DNA of 64,000 nucleotides, from the NCBI GenBank assembly GCA_030528155.1, contig JAUMZL010000002.1:1-64000 (forward strand). Direction: 5' to 3'. This DNA comes from Aerococcus sp. Lineage in GTDB: Bacteria; Bacillota; Bacilli; Lactobacillales; Aerococcaceae. A program made the translations under genes and the position numbers. Shown here piece after piece: positions 39,194-48,243 of this stretch (the first letter of the stretch is position 1; each line of letters starts with the position of its first letter). The notes beneath the pieces were generated by a model. That model made no database searches, was not told the DNA's origin, and worked only from the letters and a program-made list of their open reading frames with translations.

Positions 39194-39217
39194 CTGAAGA
39201 TCTCTCACTTCAGAGAT
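39194..39217 (-). promoter_or_regulatory. Competing hairpins in the rpmE2 leader
   Basis: ATCTCT/AGAGAT (39200-39217) and CTGAAG/CTTCAG (39194-39213) share bases 39212-39213 and overlap, so only one can form. This may be a small regulatory switch or chance. Confidence 0.35.
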
Positions 39218-39393
39218 TATTTTGACATAACATAGGGATCTTATCATATTCATCGCGCAACTGCAACCGCCTGTATTCATAAATCCAGAGAAAATCACCA
39301 TAGCAGAAGGTCTTAACCATGACGATCAGTTAGTGGTTCTCTGGTTTTATTTCTCGGTTTCATTTAGTGTCGGCGCGAGAATACCCCCAAACT

Positions 39394-40053
39394 CTATTCA
39401 ATACCAACCCAGCGATTGAGCGGGTGGCAACGTCCTTGAATGGTGCTGACGACAATTCCTGTAAATACCGCCGTCACCAGTGTTCCCTCGCGGATACCAA
39501 TCAATTGGCCACTAGCGATAAATGAAATGAGCGCAGCAGCAATCACCATGACACAGTCATTGATGATCTTCGCGCGTCCAAATGGCAGATTAAACCGCAA
39601 CGCAATCGCGCGCGCGACCCCTTCCCCAGTCATTAGGATGGTGTGTGACCCCACTTCGAAATACACGCCCAGACCAAGAATAATTACGGAGAGCACCATC
39701 CAGCCAAATTGCGCCAAATAATTGGGCATCGGCAAGTTCCCTGAAAATACACCCATGAAAACATCAATAAAAAAGCCAAAGATAAAGGCTGGAATTAATT
39801 GCAGAACAATTTTCCATGAGCGTTCCTTACCCAACAGGATCCATTCAATGACCAAGAGCACACATTGAAAAACATTCGACGTTTGCCCTAGTGGTTGATT
39901 GATCAAAATGCTGACAACATTCGGGACACTCGAAATCGGTGAAGTTCCCAGCATCGCCAAACGCGCCATCGCCACACTCGCTCCCATCAAGATCATTCCG
40001 ATTAATAAAATAAAATAGTGTTTCACCCAATACCAAACATTTCCCTTTTCCAT
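39394..40053 (-). CDS. YczE/YitT-like integral membrane protein
   Basis: Membrane protein of 219 residues with about five or six hydrophobic segments. The N-terminal segment MGASVAMARLAMLGTSPISSVPNVVS and the later GVARAIALRFNLPFGRAKIINDC match the YczE/YyaS/YitT-type family. Family members have no firmly established biochemical function. ATG at 40053 with AGAAGGAA 6 bases upstream. It appears to be a single gene. Confidence 0.75.
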   Translation of the reverse strand: MEKGNVWYWVKHYFILLIGMILMGASVAMARLAMLGTSPISSVPNVVSILINQPLGQTSNVFQCVLLVIEWILLGKERSWKIVLQLIPAFIFGFFIDVFMGVFSGNLPMPNYLAQFGWMVLSVIILGLGVYFEVGSHTILMTGEGVARAIALRFNLPFGRAKIINDCVMVIAAALISFIASGQLIGIREGTLVTAVFTGIVVSTIQGRCHPLNRWVGIE

Positions 40054-40465
40054 TATACATTCCTTCTATTACCTTTTTGTTTCATTTGTAAATTATCTTA
40101 CCTTTTAATATTTACTCCCTTTTTAAAAATTTGTCTAGTCTCTTCCCTTCTTTTGTTAAAAAATTAGGACGCTTGCCGTTCATGTCAACTTTTATCACAC
40201 ATATTTTCATCAATAAGTTAAGAAATGCGCTTTTTAGAAAAAAAGAGGTGCATCTTCGCATAAAAAGCGGTATTCTATTGACTGATGTTTTTGGTGAAGC
40301 CGATATGCGGCCGGAACAATGAGGAGTCACGCTTGTTATTAATGGGGTTTGATTAGTAACGAAGCGGCTTTTTTCATTTGTTGAAGAAATCAACATCCCT
40401 CATTGCCCCGCCACGAGGGTTCACTGGCGCGTCAACACCTACGAAGGCTATAAGGGGGAACAATT
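40054..40465. other. 412-base divergent intergenic region with a plus-strand terminator
   Basis: Plus strand carries a strong terminator at 40330-40374. Upstream of it is TTGACT (40278) with a poor -10 (GATATG, 18-base spacing). The remaining 90 bases before the DUF1846 start hold short hairpins (TGTTGA/TCAACA, CCCTC/GAGGG). Confidence 0.5.
40330..40374 (+). terminator. Terminator ahead of the DUF1846 gene
   Basis: CGCTT-GTTA-T-TAAT / ATTA-G-TAAC-AAGCG stem with one bulge, then TTTTTT, 92 bases before the ATG. It is either the end of a short RNA or an attenuator in the leader. Confidence 0.75.
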
Positions 40466-41971
40466 ATGCAAATCGGTTTTGATACTGAAAAATACTTAGA
40501 GAATCAATCGAAACAGATTCTCGATCGTGTAAAAGGCAAAGATAAACTCTACTTGGAGTTCGGGGGGAAACTTGTCGGCGATAAACACGCCAAACGTGTC
40601 CTGCCAGGATTCGATGAAAATGCCAAAATGAAATTGCTCCAAACCATCAAGGACAACGTTGAAATTATCATCTGTATCTACGCGGGTGATATCGAAAGCA
40701 ACAAAGTGCGTGGTGACTACGGCATCACCTACACCGACGACGTCCTGCGCTTGATCGATGAATATCACGCTTACGGCATTCCTGTCAACAGCGTCCTCGT
40801 TACTCGCTACAACCATCAACCTAACGCCAAAGCTTTCATGCTCAACCTCAAAAACCGCGGCATCAAAGTCTACCATCACGAAGCTATCGAAGGCTATCCT
40901 ACTGACATGGACACCATCTTTGGTCCAAATGGCTTCGAAAAGAATGCCTACATCGAAACCACGCAACCTGTTGTGGTTGTTTCAGCACCCGGTGCGAACA
41001 GCGGTAAACTCTCCACTTGTCTTAGCCAAATCTATCACGAAAACAAACGCGGCGTTAAAGCCAGCTATGCTAAATTTGAAACCTTCCCCGTTTGGAATCT
41101 CCCACTTAAACACCCTGTAAACGTGGCTTATGAAGCCGCAACTGTTGATATTAACGATGCCAATATGATTGATAGCTACCACTATGACGCTTACGGCAAA
41201 GTGGCTGTTAACTACAACCGTGACTTAAACATTTTCCCAGTGATTCGCCGCATTTTAGAAAATATTCTTCCTGAAGAAGATGTTTACCAATCCCCAACCG
41301 ACATGGGCGTTAACTGCGTCGCTGATGGGATTATTGATGATGAGGTGTGCCAAGAAGCCGCTCGTCAGGAAATCATCCGCCGTTACTTCGCGGTTCATAA
41401 TGAAGTGAAGAAAGGTCAACTGCCAGAAGAAGCAAAGAACCGCATTGGCATCATTATGGAAGAAAGCGGACTAAAACCAACCGACCGTGCCGTGGTAGAA
41501 CCTGCTCGCCAATATGCTACAGACGTTCAAAAACGCCTCAATGACGGGGAAGCTGCGCCAGTCATTGCTTTGCAACTCGATGACAGCCGTATCGTGACTG
41601 GTCGCTCTAGTGACGTGATGGATGCGAGTGGAGCTGTGATTATGAACAGCTTGAAAGTGCTCGCCGGTATCAATGATGAAATCGATCTGTTGGCCCCAAT
41701 GATCCTCAATGCGATCCAAGAATTGAAGGAAGAGGGTCTCCATGAACACACCTCTACCTTAACAGCGCACGAGTTACTCATTGCTCTCTCCATCAGTGCG
41801 TTCACCAACCCAACCGCTAAATTAGCCTATGACCAGTTGGACAAACTGCAAAACACCGAAGCCCACGCCACCTTCATTCCTACCCATGAGAATGAACAAA
41901 CACTCAAACAATTGGGCATCAACATCACCAACGATCCAACCTACGCTAACAGCAAGCTCTACTACAACTAA
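40466..41971 (+). CDS. DUF1846 domain-containing protein
   Basis: Cytoplasmic protein of 501 residues, of the DUF1846 family widespread in Firmicutes; function not established. It is full length for the family, starting IGFDTEKYLENQS and containing VVSAPGANSGKL near residue 172, a glycine-rich loop that looks nucleotide- or phosphate-binding (inference), and GVNCVADGIIDDEVC near 276. The ATG at 40466 follows AAGGGGG by 7 bases. It is a single gene with a leader terminator and a bidirectional terminator after it. Confidence 0.88.
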   Translation: MQIGFDTEKYLENQSKQILDRVKGKDKLYLEFGGKLVGDKHAKRVLPGFDENAKMKLLQTIKDNVEIIICIYAGDIESNKVRGDYGITYTDDVLRLIDEYHAYGIPVNSVLVTRYNHQPNAKAFMLNLKNRGIKVYHHEAIEGYPTDMDTIFGPNGFEKNAYIETTQPVVVVSAPGANSGKLSTCLSQIYHENKRGVKASYAKFETFPVWNLPLKHPVNVAYEAATVDINDANMIDSYHYDAYGKVAVNYNRDLNIFPVIRRILENILPEEDVYQSPTDMGVNCVADGIIDDEVCQEAARQEIIRRYFAVHNEVKKGQLPEEAKNRIGIIMEESGLKPTDRAVVEPARQYATDVQKRLNDGEAAPVIALQLDDSRIVTGRSSDVMDASGAVIMNSLKVLAGINDEIDLLAPMILNAIQELKEEGLHEHTSTLTAHELLIALSISAFTNPTAKLAYDQLDKLQNTEAHATFIPTHENEQTLKQLGINITNDPTYANSKLYYN

Positions 41972-41998
41972 GCGTAGATCAACTATAAATTCTCTCAC

Positions 41999-42034
41999 AA
42001 AAACCGCCCAGTCGACAGGACTCGGCGGTTTTTG
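41999..42034. terminator. Bidirectional terminator between the DUF1846 gene and luxS
   Basis: AAAAACCGCC, 15-base loop, GGCGGTTTTTG. It serves both convergent genes. Confidence 0.88.
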
Positions 42035-42062
42035 TTGTCTTTAGATCATGTTTAATCAGTAG

Positions 42063-42542
42063 TTAGTCAACGGTGACTTCGTGACGTTCAAAGGGATCAG
42101 AGGAAAATTTTTGGTCTAAAATCAATTTTGCCCATTCCTGTGCGCCAAAGAGGGAGTGATCGCGGTAATTCCCGCAACTCTTGCGCTCGGTACCTTGGAC
42201 ATCTTCCCATTGACTATTAACAATGGCCTGCAAGACTTTGGTGAAGGCTACAGCGACATCTTCTGTTGTTGGTTCACCCCAGGTTGATAGATAAAAACCC
42301 GTCCGGCAACCCATGGGTGAGAGGTCGATCACATTATCCAAATAATCGCGCACATAGCCAGCAGAGAGATGCTCAATCGTATGCAGCGCTGCTGTTGGAA
42401 TAGCCGCCTCGTTGGGTTGCGTCAAACGCACATCAAATTTAGACACCACATCGCCTTTAGGGCCAGTGGTCTGCCCCGCCAAACGAACATAGGGAGCAAT
42501 CACTTTATCATGATCTAGCGTGAAACTTTCTACTTTTGCCAT
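42063..42542 (-). CDS. luxS: S-ribosylhomocysteine lyase
   Basis: Splits S-ribosylhomocysteine to homocysteine and the autoinducer-2 precursor, part of the activated methyl cycle. The 159-residue protein has the metal-binding HTIEH near residue 54, the catalytic Cys in [10 protein letters not shown] and the third metal ligand Cys in SCGNY. ATG at 42542 with AAAGGA about 8 bases upstream. It is the second gene after a small protein gene. Confidence 0.96.
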   Translation of the reverse strand: MAKVESFTLDHDKVIAPYVRLAGQTTGPKGDVVSKFDVRLTQPNEAAIPTAALHTIEHLSAGYVRDYLDNVIDLSPMGCRTGFYLSTWGEPTTEDVAVAFTKVLQAIVNSQWEDVQGTERKSCGNYRDHSLFGAQEWAKLILDQKFSSDPFERHEVTVD

Positions 42543-42572
42543 AATGACTATCCTTTCTCTATTAGCAACTCG

Positions 42573-42803
42573 CTAAAACTTACGTCCCAAAACCCGCTCG
42601 AGGTCATTCATATCGGAGTCCTTAGCGGGTTGGATCGGGCTGAAATTCTTCATTAAATCTTCAGCGGAAGTCGTTTTTTCTGTTGCTTCATCTGCTTTAG
42701 CATCTGTTTTGATGTCCCAACTGGCTAATAATTTTTCAATAATGTCTAATTGATCGGCATTTAATTGAGATAATGCCTGACTTAAACGGTCGACGTGTGT
42801 CAT
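42573..42803 (-). CDS. Small hypothetical protein upstream of luxS
   Basis: A 76-residue acidic, soluble protein with no recognised domain. The N-terminal half (VDRLSQALSQLNADQLDIIEKLLASW) is a likely amphipathic helical hairpin; the rest is polar. The ATG at 42803 has AAGGAG 8 to 9 bases upstream and the gene sits 30 bases before luxS under a good promoter, so it is probably real and co-expressed with luxS. Confidence 0.7.
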   Translation of the reverse strand: MTHVDRLSQALSQLNADQLDIIEKLLASWDIKTDAKADEATEKTTSAEDLMKNFSPIQPAKDSDMNDLERVLGRKF

Positions 42804-42837
42804 TTTTGTTCGCTCCTTCGTGGATAATTACTCTGTT

Positions 42838-42866
42838 ATTGTAACGTGAAGATTGAAATGGCTCAA
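42838..42866 (-). promoter_or_regulatory. Promoter of the luxS operon
   Basis: Minus strand TTGAGC, 17-base spacer, TACAAT. Confidence 0.7.
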
Positions 42867-42887
42867 TGGTCGCAGTTTATCTTCTGA

Positions 42888-45800
42888 CTAATCCATTGCT
42901 TTCACTTTCTCTTCAATAAAAGCAATTTCATCCTCAACAAGTCCATATTTTGTATAGAGTTGTTGATCTATTTCAGATATTGATTTAGTCCAATCAATAT
43001 CTGAGTCTTCGCTAAAATCCTGTAACGGAATAAATTGAAACTTGTCTTTTGACAAGTTTATAGAGGTTACCGACTGCAACAGCAGGTTTCTATAGAACTT
43101 TGTCTTCATGTAGTTCCAGTATGACTGTACTTTATTTTCATCGGTGTCTGAATATATAACAAGATATGAATCAGTGACAACTGACTGCGGAGGGACGACA
43201 AAATTACTTGAAATTATTCGATATTGACCGTTCTTATCAGGTTCATTTGCATGCTCTGAAGTTACTTTACTAATGCATAATTTATACATATTCACTAGTT
43301 CATTGCCAGATTTTACCTCGCTATGCTTTACTCTACCTATTCCGGCACTTGAAATTAAAGTAATATCGCCATCTGAGCTTCCCCTGTCTTTTGATGAAAA
43401 ACCAAATGGATTACGGGGATAAACGAAATCACTAACAGTAGCTACGTTACCTATTTTATGGATAATACTTACTGCTTCATTGTATCTAACAAATGTATCA
43501 AACTCATTCATCTTTCGCCTTGAAGTGGTAGTACGACCATCATGAATATTCGTAAATTTCACAGTTCCATGATAATCCTTATCAATTATAAAGTAGTTCA
43601 CCCCACCAGCAATTGAGGTGTTAGGAAATAATTCTTTTGCATTATCGTAATCTACCATCACTTTAATTGAATCATTATTAAGCATATAATCACGAAATTT
43701 GTCTAATCCTTTACCGCCAGCAAACCATTTAGAAGGCGTGATGAGAGAAATATATCTGCTCGATAACCTATCAGAAAGTTGAATAAACTTATTATACACA
43801 GGGGTAGCACTCGAACCAGATCCCCCATCATTTTCCTGATAAGGAGGATTCCCAACTACTACATCAAATTTCATTGCCTTAAACCCTTTCTGGATCTCTT
43901 TTTCGACGTTGCGAATATTTTTTCTGATTTTATTAACCAGATCTGGAATGAATAGAATATTTGTATCCCAATCTTTATAACCAGCTAAAGTTCTCTGAGT
44001 AATCGTTTTAGCCATTGGAGTTTTTGCGAGCACATAAATATTGTTCTTCAACACGTTTTGTATGATATTCTCTTCATCAATTTGTGTGATTTTGCCCACG
44101 CTATTGTCAATAAACTTCATCTGTTGTTTAAAAAAGAAGCTGGCCGCGCAAAATAACGGATACAGTCCTGTTTTAGAATTAATTTCCAGAATTTTTCTAT
44201 CATCACGGAAAACTATTCCAGTGTCTTCTTGTTTCACCCAATGAAGGGCCAGTGTTCCATCGACGGAGCTATCTGTAAAATCATCATTATAATAAGATAA
44301 GCCACCAATTGTTGAAGCTAGTTGCATATTTACCACACGCCAAGGGGTAAGAACTGTTTCTTTATCTGGATTTTTGAATGTCCCATGTAAGAGTGCAATC
44401 TGTTCTACACGCTCAGTATATGATAAGTTATCGTACGATTTTGCTCTTGTTCTAATGATTCGTCCAGCTTCAATAAAGACTTCAGAATCATAATATTTAG
44501 CCTGCTCCCTAAACATTTCTTTGGTCACGCCAGCTGGCATGAATTCTTCCCAGGAATCATCATCAACTTCATTCACGAATGTTTCAACATCGATGTCTTT
44601 TGAAATATCAACTTCCATTCCAAAGATCATTAATGGGATGCGAATTGAGATCCCACGCAAAATAGAAATAGCATTACGCCGTTCTTTCTTCGCTTGATTT
44701 TGTTTATTGATTGCCTCTTGTTCTTCAGGCGTACGTTGACGCTTTGATTTTTTCTTAGCTTTTTCGGCCATTTCGTATTCTTCATCAGTCAGTCCTTGAT
44801 TGTTAACCTTAACTGCTTTGGTACCTTTAGCTGCACCCGTCTTACCAATAATTCCTCTGAGCTTCTCAAAGAGCTCAGCAGCTTGCGGATCAATTGTTAA
44901 TAAAGCATCGGAATACAGACTATCATCATCAAATCCTGAACGAACAGCTCTTTCAGCATAAACTTTCTTAAGCTGTGTCAACATGCGATCCACGCTAAAT
45001 GTCCTCATTCCGTTTCCATCCATACCGATAATTGGCAAGAAATTAAGCATATTTGCCATCTTTTGTTTTTGCTCTGGAGTATTGCGCTTTCCTACTCCTG
45101 AGTTAACAGCAGCTGATTCAGCCATGACAGTTAAAGCACGATCAGGTGCGAAATCAAAAATGTAAGCATTTTTCTTTTGCCCTTGTACTGCATTTGAATA
45201 TGGTGTTTGAGCTCTAAAGGCTGCTTGGAGATAGCTCATTGCAGAATTGGTGTTGTTTAAAAACATAACTGCAGTCCATTCTTTGACGTTTACCCCCGTG
45301 GTTAATTTACGAACTGATAATGTGATGGTTTTAGTCTCCCACGGCTTATCACTAATCGCACTGCGAACGCGTCCTAAATCAGGGTCATCTTTACTCGTGA
45401 TTTCCTTGTCATCGTTATCGACTACATTAATTATTTTGTATTCTTTACCGAAAACCGGATGCTTGTCCATCAGATCTTTCATGGCTTTTGCTTCTGCAAT
45501 CCCCGGCAACAACCAGAGAGAATGCCTTAACTCATTTCTAAATTTTTCCGTCGAATATGGATAATTGGTCGCTGATTGTTTTGTAATTTGATTCAAGAAA
45601 TTATTAACATCAATTTCATGTTTAAAAGATCCATCCTCTTTTACACGAAAGAACTCTTTAAAATTAAATGCCTTGCTTTCATCGGCATATTTTTCTTTAT
45701 TGTCCATTTCAAAAGTAAACATGTTGACTTTTGGCAATGTATCATACGGATTTGGCTCATCTGGTTTTTCTGTTGACCAACGTAATTTAGCCTTTTGTTC

Positions 45801-46436
45801 CATGACATAGTCCCAAGTATAAACTTGGTCCTCTTCGTATTGCTCGAGTAAGTTAAACGGCGTACCAGACAATTCAAGGACTTTGGTATTTTTCTTTTTA
45901 ATGGCCTTTTCAACATTTTTTGCCAATTCAGTTTGTGTTCCCTCATGAGCTTCATCGAAGACAATCAAATCCCAGTCAGTGCTGAATACAAGCTCATTTT
46001 TCTTGCCCTGTTTGCCTCCAACTTGTGATGATCCGCGTAGGTCTTGAATACTAGCAAAATAAACAAATTTTCCACCGCCCTCAGTTAAGCTTTCAATGCT
46101 TTCATGCTTCTTAGAGCCGTATCGATAGCCAGCTTCTTTCATTTCTAGTTTTGAAAAATCTTCAAACCAAGAATCTGCTACGACTGGGCGGTGCGTTAGA
46201 ATCAACACAGAATGATAACTTTCTTCTTTGACCAATTGATAAGTTGATAGGGTTTTGCCAAAACGCATCTTAGCATTCCAAAGCATACGATCTTTCTTTT
46301 TAAAGACTATCTTTGTCTGTGCAACAGCAGCTTTTTGTTCTGGACGAAGAGTTATTTTTCTCTTGTCAATGACAGGGCCATCAATTACTTCACGATTTTC
46401 TTTAACTGCAGCAATTGCTTCTTTAGCTACATCCAA
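42888..46436 (-). CDS. Helicase-methyltransferase part of a restriction-modification protein (downstream of an in-frame TGA)
   Basis: A 1182-residue reading frame joining an SF2 helicase to an Eco57I-type adenine methyltransferase. Helicase motifs: MRFGKT (57-62), DEAH (161-164), SGTPF (190-194), TTGVNV (379-383) and QAAFRAQ (404-410). A coiled, Lys-rich linker (about 550-590) leads to the methylase: LTPWRVVNMQL (about 696), EINSKTGLYP (motif I-like, about 751) and NPPY (863-866); the last 300 residues are probably target recognition. It begins with TTG in the same frame as the upstream nuclease gene, separated by TGA plus three codons, and has only a weak ribosome binding site. It is best read as the C-terminal part of one interrupted protein. 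The region is visibly AT-richer than its surroundings. Confidence 0.85.
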   Translation of the reverse strand: MDVAKEAIAAVKENREVIDGPVIDKRKITLRPEQKAAVAQTKIVFKKKDRMLWNAKMRFGKTLSTYQLVKEESYHSVLILTHRPVVADSWFEDFSKLEMKEAGYRYGSKKHESIESLTEGGGKFVYFASIQDLRGSSQVGGKQGKKNELVFSTDWDLIVFDEAHEGTQTELAKNVEKAIKKKNTKVLELSGTPFNLLEQYEEDQVYTWDYVMEQKAKLRWSTEKPDEPNPYDTLPKVNMFTFEMDNKEKYADESKAFNFKEFFRVKEDGSFKHEIDVNNFLNQITKQSATNYPYSTEKFRNELRHSLWLLPGIAEAKAMKDLMDKHPVFGKEYKIINVVDNDDKEITSKDDPDLGRVRSAISDKPWETKTITLSVRKLTTGVNVKEWTAVMFLNNTNSAMSYLQAAFRAQTPYSNAVQGQKKNAYIFDFAPDRALTVMAESAAVNSGVGKRNTPEQKQKMANMLNFLPIIGMDGNGMRTFSVDRMLTQLKKVYAERAVRSGFDDDSLYSDALLTIDPQAAELFEKLRGIIGKTGAAKGTKAVKVNNQGLTDEEYEMAEKAKKKSKRQRTPEEQEAINKQNQAKKERRNAISILRGISIRIPLMIFGMEVDISKDIDVETFVNEVDDDSWEEFMPAGVTKEMFREQAKYYDSEVFIEAGRIIRTRAKSYDNLSYTERVEQIALLHGTFKNPDKETVLTPWRVVNMQLASTIGGLSYYNDDFTDSSVDGTLALHWVKQEDTGIVFRDDRKILEINSKTGLYPLFCAASFFFKQQMKFIDNSVGKITQIDEENIIQNVLKNNIYVLAKTPMAKTITQRTLAGYKDWDTNILFIPDLVNKIRKNIRNVEKEIQKGFKAMKFDVVVGNPPYQENDGGSGSSATPVYNKFIQLSDRLSSRYISLITPSKWFAGGKGLDKFRDYMLNNDSIKVMVDYDNAKELFPNTSIAGGVNYFIIDKDYHGTVKFTNIHDGRTTTSRRKMNEFDTFVRYNEAVSIIHKIGNVATVSDFVYPRNPFGFSSKDRGSSDGDITLISSAGIGRVKHSEVKSGNELVNMYKLCISKVTSEHANEPDKNGQYRIISSNFVVPPQSVVTDSYLVIYSDTDENKVQSYWNYMKTKFYRNLLLQSVTSINLSKDKFQFIPLQDFSEDSDIDWTKSISEIDQQLYTKYGLVEDEIAFIEEKVKAMD

Positions 46437-46445
46437 AGTGACTTG

Positions 46446-47126
46446 TCACCACTCGTTTCCCTCAACATCTTCATTCTTTTTAAAGTTTGAGCGTCTCAGA
46501 ACTTCGTGAACATCCTTGTCACCAAACCATGGATTCAACTTATCTTGCGGTCTATATGCAAGTTCTGCCCAATCGATTGTAAACGGCACGCCTGATGTCG
46601 TCATATAAGATCTAATACGCATATTGGCTTGACTTCTGAGGAATTCACTATTAGCCTGGAAGTCTAGCGGATTAGAACTATTATCCGCTGTCGTTTCACC
46701 AATTTTTTCAGAACCGGCATAAACATCCCAGTTACCAGATGCGTTATCTGCTGTTTGAATATAGATCATTTTACGCTCGTTAGGCTGATAAATACTCTCT
46801 GAAATTGGATTCTCAAATTCATTATTTACAGGTTGACCAGCATTAATCGCAATTTGTTTCAAGGCCTGATAAATTACTCGCAATCGAATCAAAGCATCTT
46901 CTTGCTCATTTCCTGTTGAGTATTTCATAGTAGGTTCTTTAAGGAGATTAGAATTAAAGATGGCATTTTCAAACAAATCAGCTTGTTCGATTACTTTAGC
47001 AAAATCTCCTTGTACATAGAAGTCTTCAACATACTTAGCTCGATCGTAATACTGAACTTTCAAATCCCAATCTAGTTTTAAAAATTCAAAATTTGTTGTA
47101 TCTGGTCTAGTGGCAATAGCACTCAT
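46446..47126 (-). CDS. GIY-YIG/T5orf172-like nuclease part of the same restriction-modification protein
   Basis: A 226-residue frame ending in TGA. The first 100 residues (NFEFLKLDW..., helical) resemble the N-terminal region of HsdR-like proteins. Residues 120-212 look like a T5orf172/GIY-YIG nuclease: MIYIQT (120-125), EKIGETT (140-146), an Arg-rich helix and DKDVHEVL (203-210). The frame continues after TGA as Q-V-T-L-D-V-A-K into the helicase, so relatives are expected to be a single polypeptide of about 1410 residues. TGG-TGA-CAA is also a context known to favour readthrough. ATG at 47126 has AAAGGGG 10 bases upstream and follows the methylase-like gene by two bases. Confidence 0.7.
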   Translation of the reverse strand: MSAIATRPDTTNFEFLKLDWDLKVQYYDRAKYVEDFYVQGDFAKVIEQADLFENAIFNSNLLKEPTMKYSTGNEQEDALIRLRVIYQALKQIAINAGQPVNNEFENPISESIYQPNERKMIYIQTADNASGNWDVYAGSEKIGETTADNSSNPLDFQANSEFLRSQANMRIRSYMTTSGVPFTIDWAELAYRPQDKLNPWFGDKDVHEVLRRSNFKKNEDVEGNEW

Positions 47127-47128
47127 CT

Positions 47129-48160
47129 TTATTTGACCCCTTTATCAAAATACTCCATTTTATTTGTTTCCCAATTCATCCATTTGACGCGTTTTCCTGG
47201 TTTAATGATCCATTCTTCAGCTGGTTTTTTATCATCAAAATCAAATAATGACAGCTGATAGCTCTCGACTTTTTCTCGCTTCTCTGAAAGTGGGATAATA
47301 TATTTCAAGCCATCCATTTGGAAAATATTATAGCTAATGATTTCAGCAATATCTTTAAACAAGCCATATAACGGTTCCTCTAACCATTTTGCAAAATAAT
47401 AATCACGGTAGGTATACAGAAGGTTTTCCCTTGCTAGTAAGAGCGAGTCCCCACTCCACTCAAAACCATAACTCGATTTATAGGCTTCTTCGACTAAGCG
47501 TTGCCATTCCGCCTTGTCTTCAACCTCAGCATTGATTCGCTTCAACTTGCGGTCAACAAAGCCAACACGCTCGTCAAGTGGAACAATCTTTCCCGTTTCC
47601 ATGTCATAGCGTGTAGCCATGTATGGGGCTTCCCCACAGGTAATTTCAAGCCATCTGCGTTTAACATAGGTTTCTATCTCGTCGTTTTGATAGTCCTTGT
47701 CCACTTCATCATTTTGCTTCTTTACAATCCAAGTAGGGGTGAATACCTCGGCCTTTGATTTTGTTCGTTCTTTTTGCAGTTCACGCGATTTCAGCGCACG
47801 CGGCATGATGATCTGTCCCATTTTCCCCGTTACTAGACTTGGGAGCATTGGGGCCGTAACTGCATACGATTTTTGACCATACTGCAAATAATTTTCATTG
47901 GCCCAAATGATATTTTTTGATTTCTTAGATGTAGATGTCGTTCTGTCAATGAGGAGAATATCTAAAATTGCAGGCATCGTTTCCCGAATCTTATTTTCAA
48001 GAATATCTGTTGAACTGATATCTTCTATAGATTCCTCAATTTCTTTTTTGTTCTCATCTATTTTTTCTTCAAATAACAAATAACTCCCCCCATTCGTGAT
48101 TCTATTTTTGATCATTTCACCAATATCAACGCCTAAAGCCAGATATATTTTAACCATCAC
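47129..48160 (-). CDS. Methylase-like restriction endonuclease subunit M
   Basis: First gene of the restriction-modification-like operon, 343 residues. It carries AEVFTPTWIV (137-146), a methylase motif X-like start, and LEITCGEAPY (171-180), which occupies the place of the SAM-binding motif I, then YGFEWSGDSLLLARENLLYTY. It lacks the catalytic NPPY motif, which is present in the large partner, and instead has NIFQMDGLK near residue 278. I recognise the family (subunit M beside helicase-Eco57I methylase genes) but its exact task is not established. The GTG/ATG starts at 48160/48157 lack a good binding site; family resemblance begins near residue 62, so the true start may be internal. Confidence 0.75.
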   Translation of the reverse strand: MMVKIYLALGVDIGEMIKNRITNGGSYLLFEEKIDENKKEIEESIEDISSTDILENKIRETMPAILDILLIDRTTSTSKKSKNIIWANENYLQYGQKSYAVTAPMLPSLVTGKMGQIIMPRALKSRELQKERTKSKAEVFTPTWIVKKQNDEVDKDYQNDEIETYVKRRWLEITCGEAPYMATRYDMETGKIVPLDERVGFVDRKLKRINAEVEDKAEWQRLVEEAYKSSYGFEWSGDSLLLARENLLYTYRDYYFAKWLEEPLYGLFKDIAEIISYNIFQMDGLKYIIPLSEKREKVESYQLSLFDFDDKKPAEEWIIKPGKRVKWMNWETNKMEYFDKGVK

Positions 48161-48184
48161 TTCATCATGAAATTCAATAAATAC

Positions 48185-48193
48185 ATTGTATCA
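48185..48193 (-). promoter_or_regulatory. Extended -10 promoter of the restriction-modification-like operon
   Basis: Minus strand TGA-TACAAT, about 25 bases before the first possible start; no convincing -35. Confidence 0.45.
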
Positions 48194-48210
48194 TGTTTCC
48201 TCAACAGTCC

Positions 48211-48243
48211 TCGACACGTCTGTAAACTACGCAGAACATGTCG
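48211..48243. repeat. Imperfect inverted repeat at the edge of the restriction island
   Basis: CGACA-TGTTCTG and CAGACG-TGTCG arms around an A/T-rich loop, between the island promoter and the ybaK-like terminator. It could be an operator or a remnant of the insertion boundary. Confidence 0.4.

Noticed and set aside
40112-40396. Minus-strand open frame of 94 codons
   Set aside because: No ribosome binding site, overlaps a plus-strand terminator, no recognisable protein.
46446-46448. TGA read as tryptophan or selenocysteine
   Set aside because: TGA ends other genes here (rnmV, ugpC) as a normal stop, and no selenocysteine hallmark was seen; a nonsense change or readthrough is more likely.
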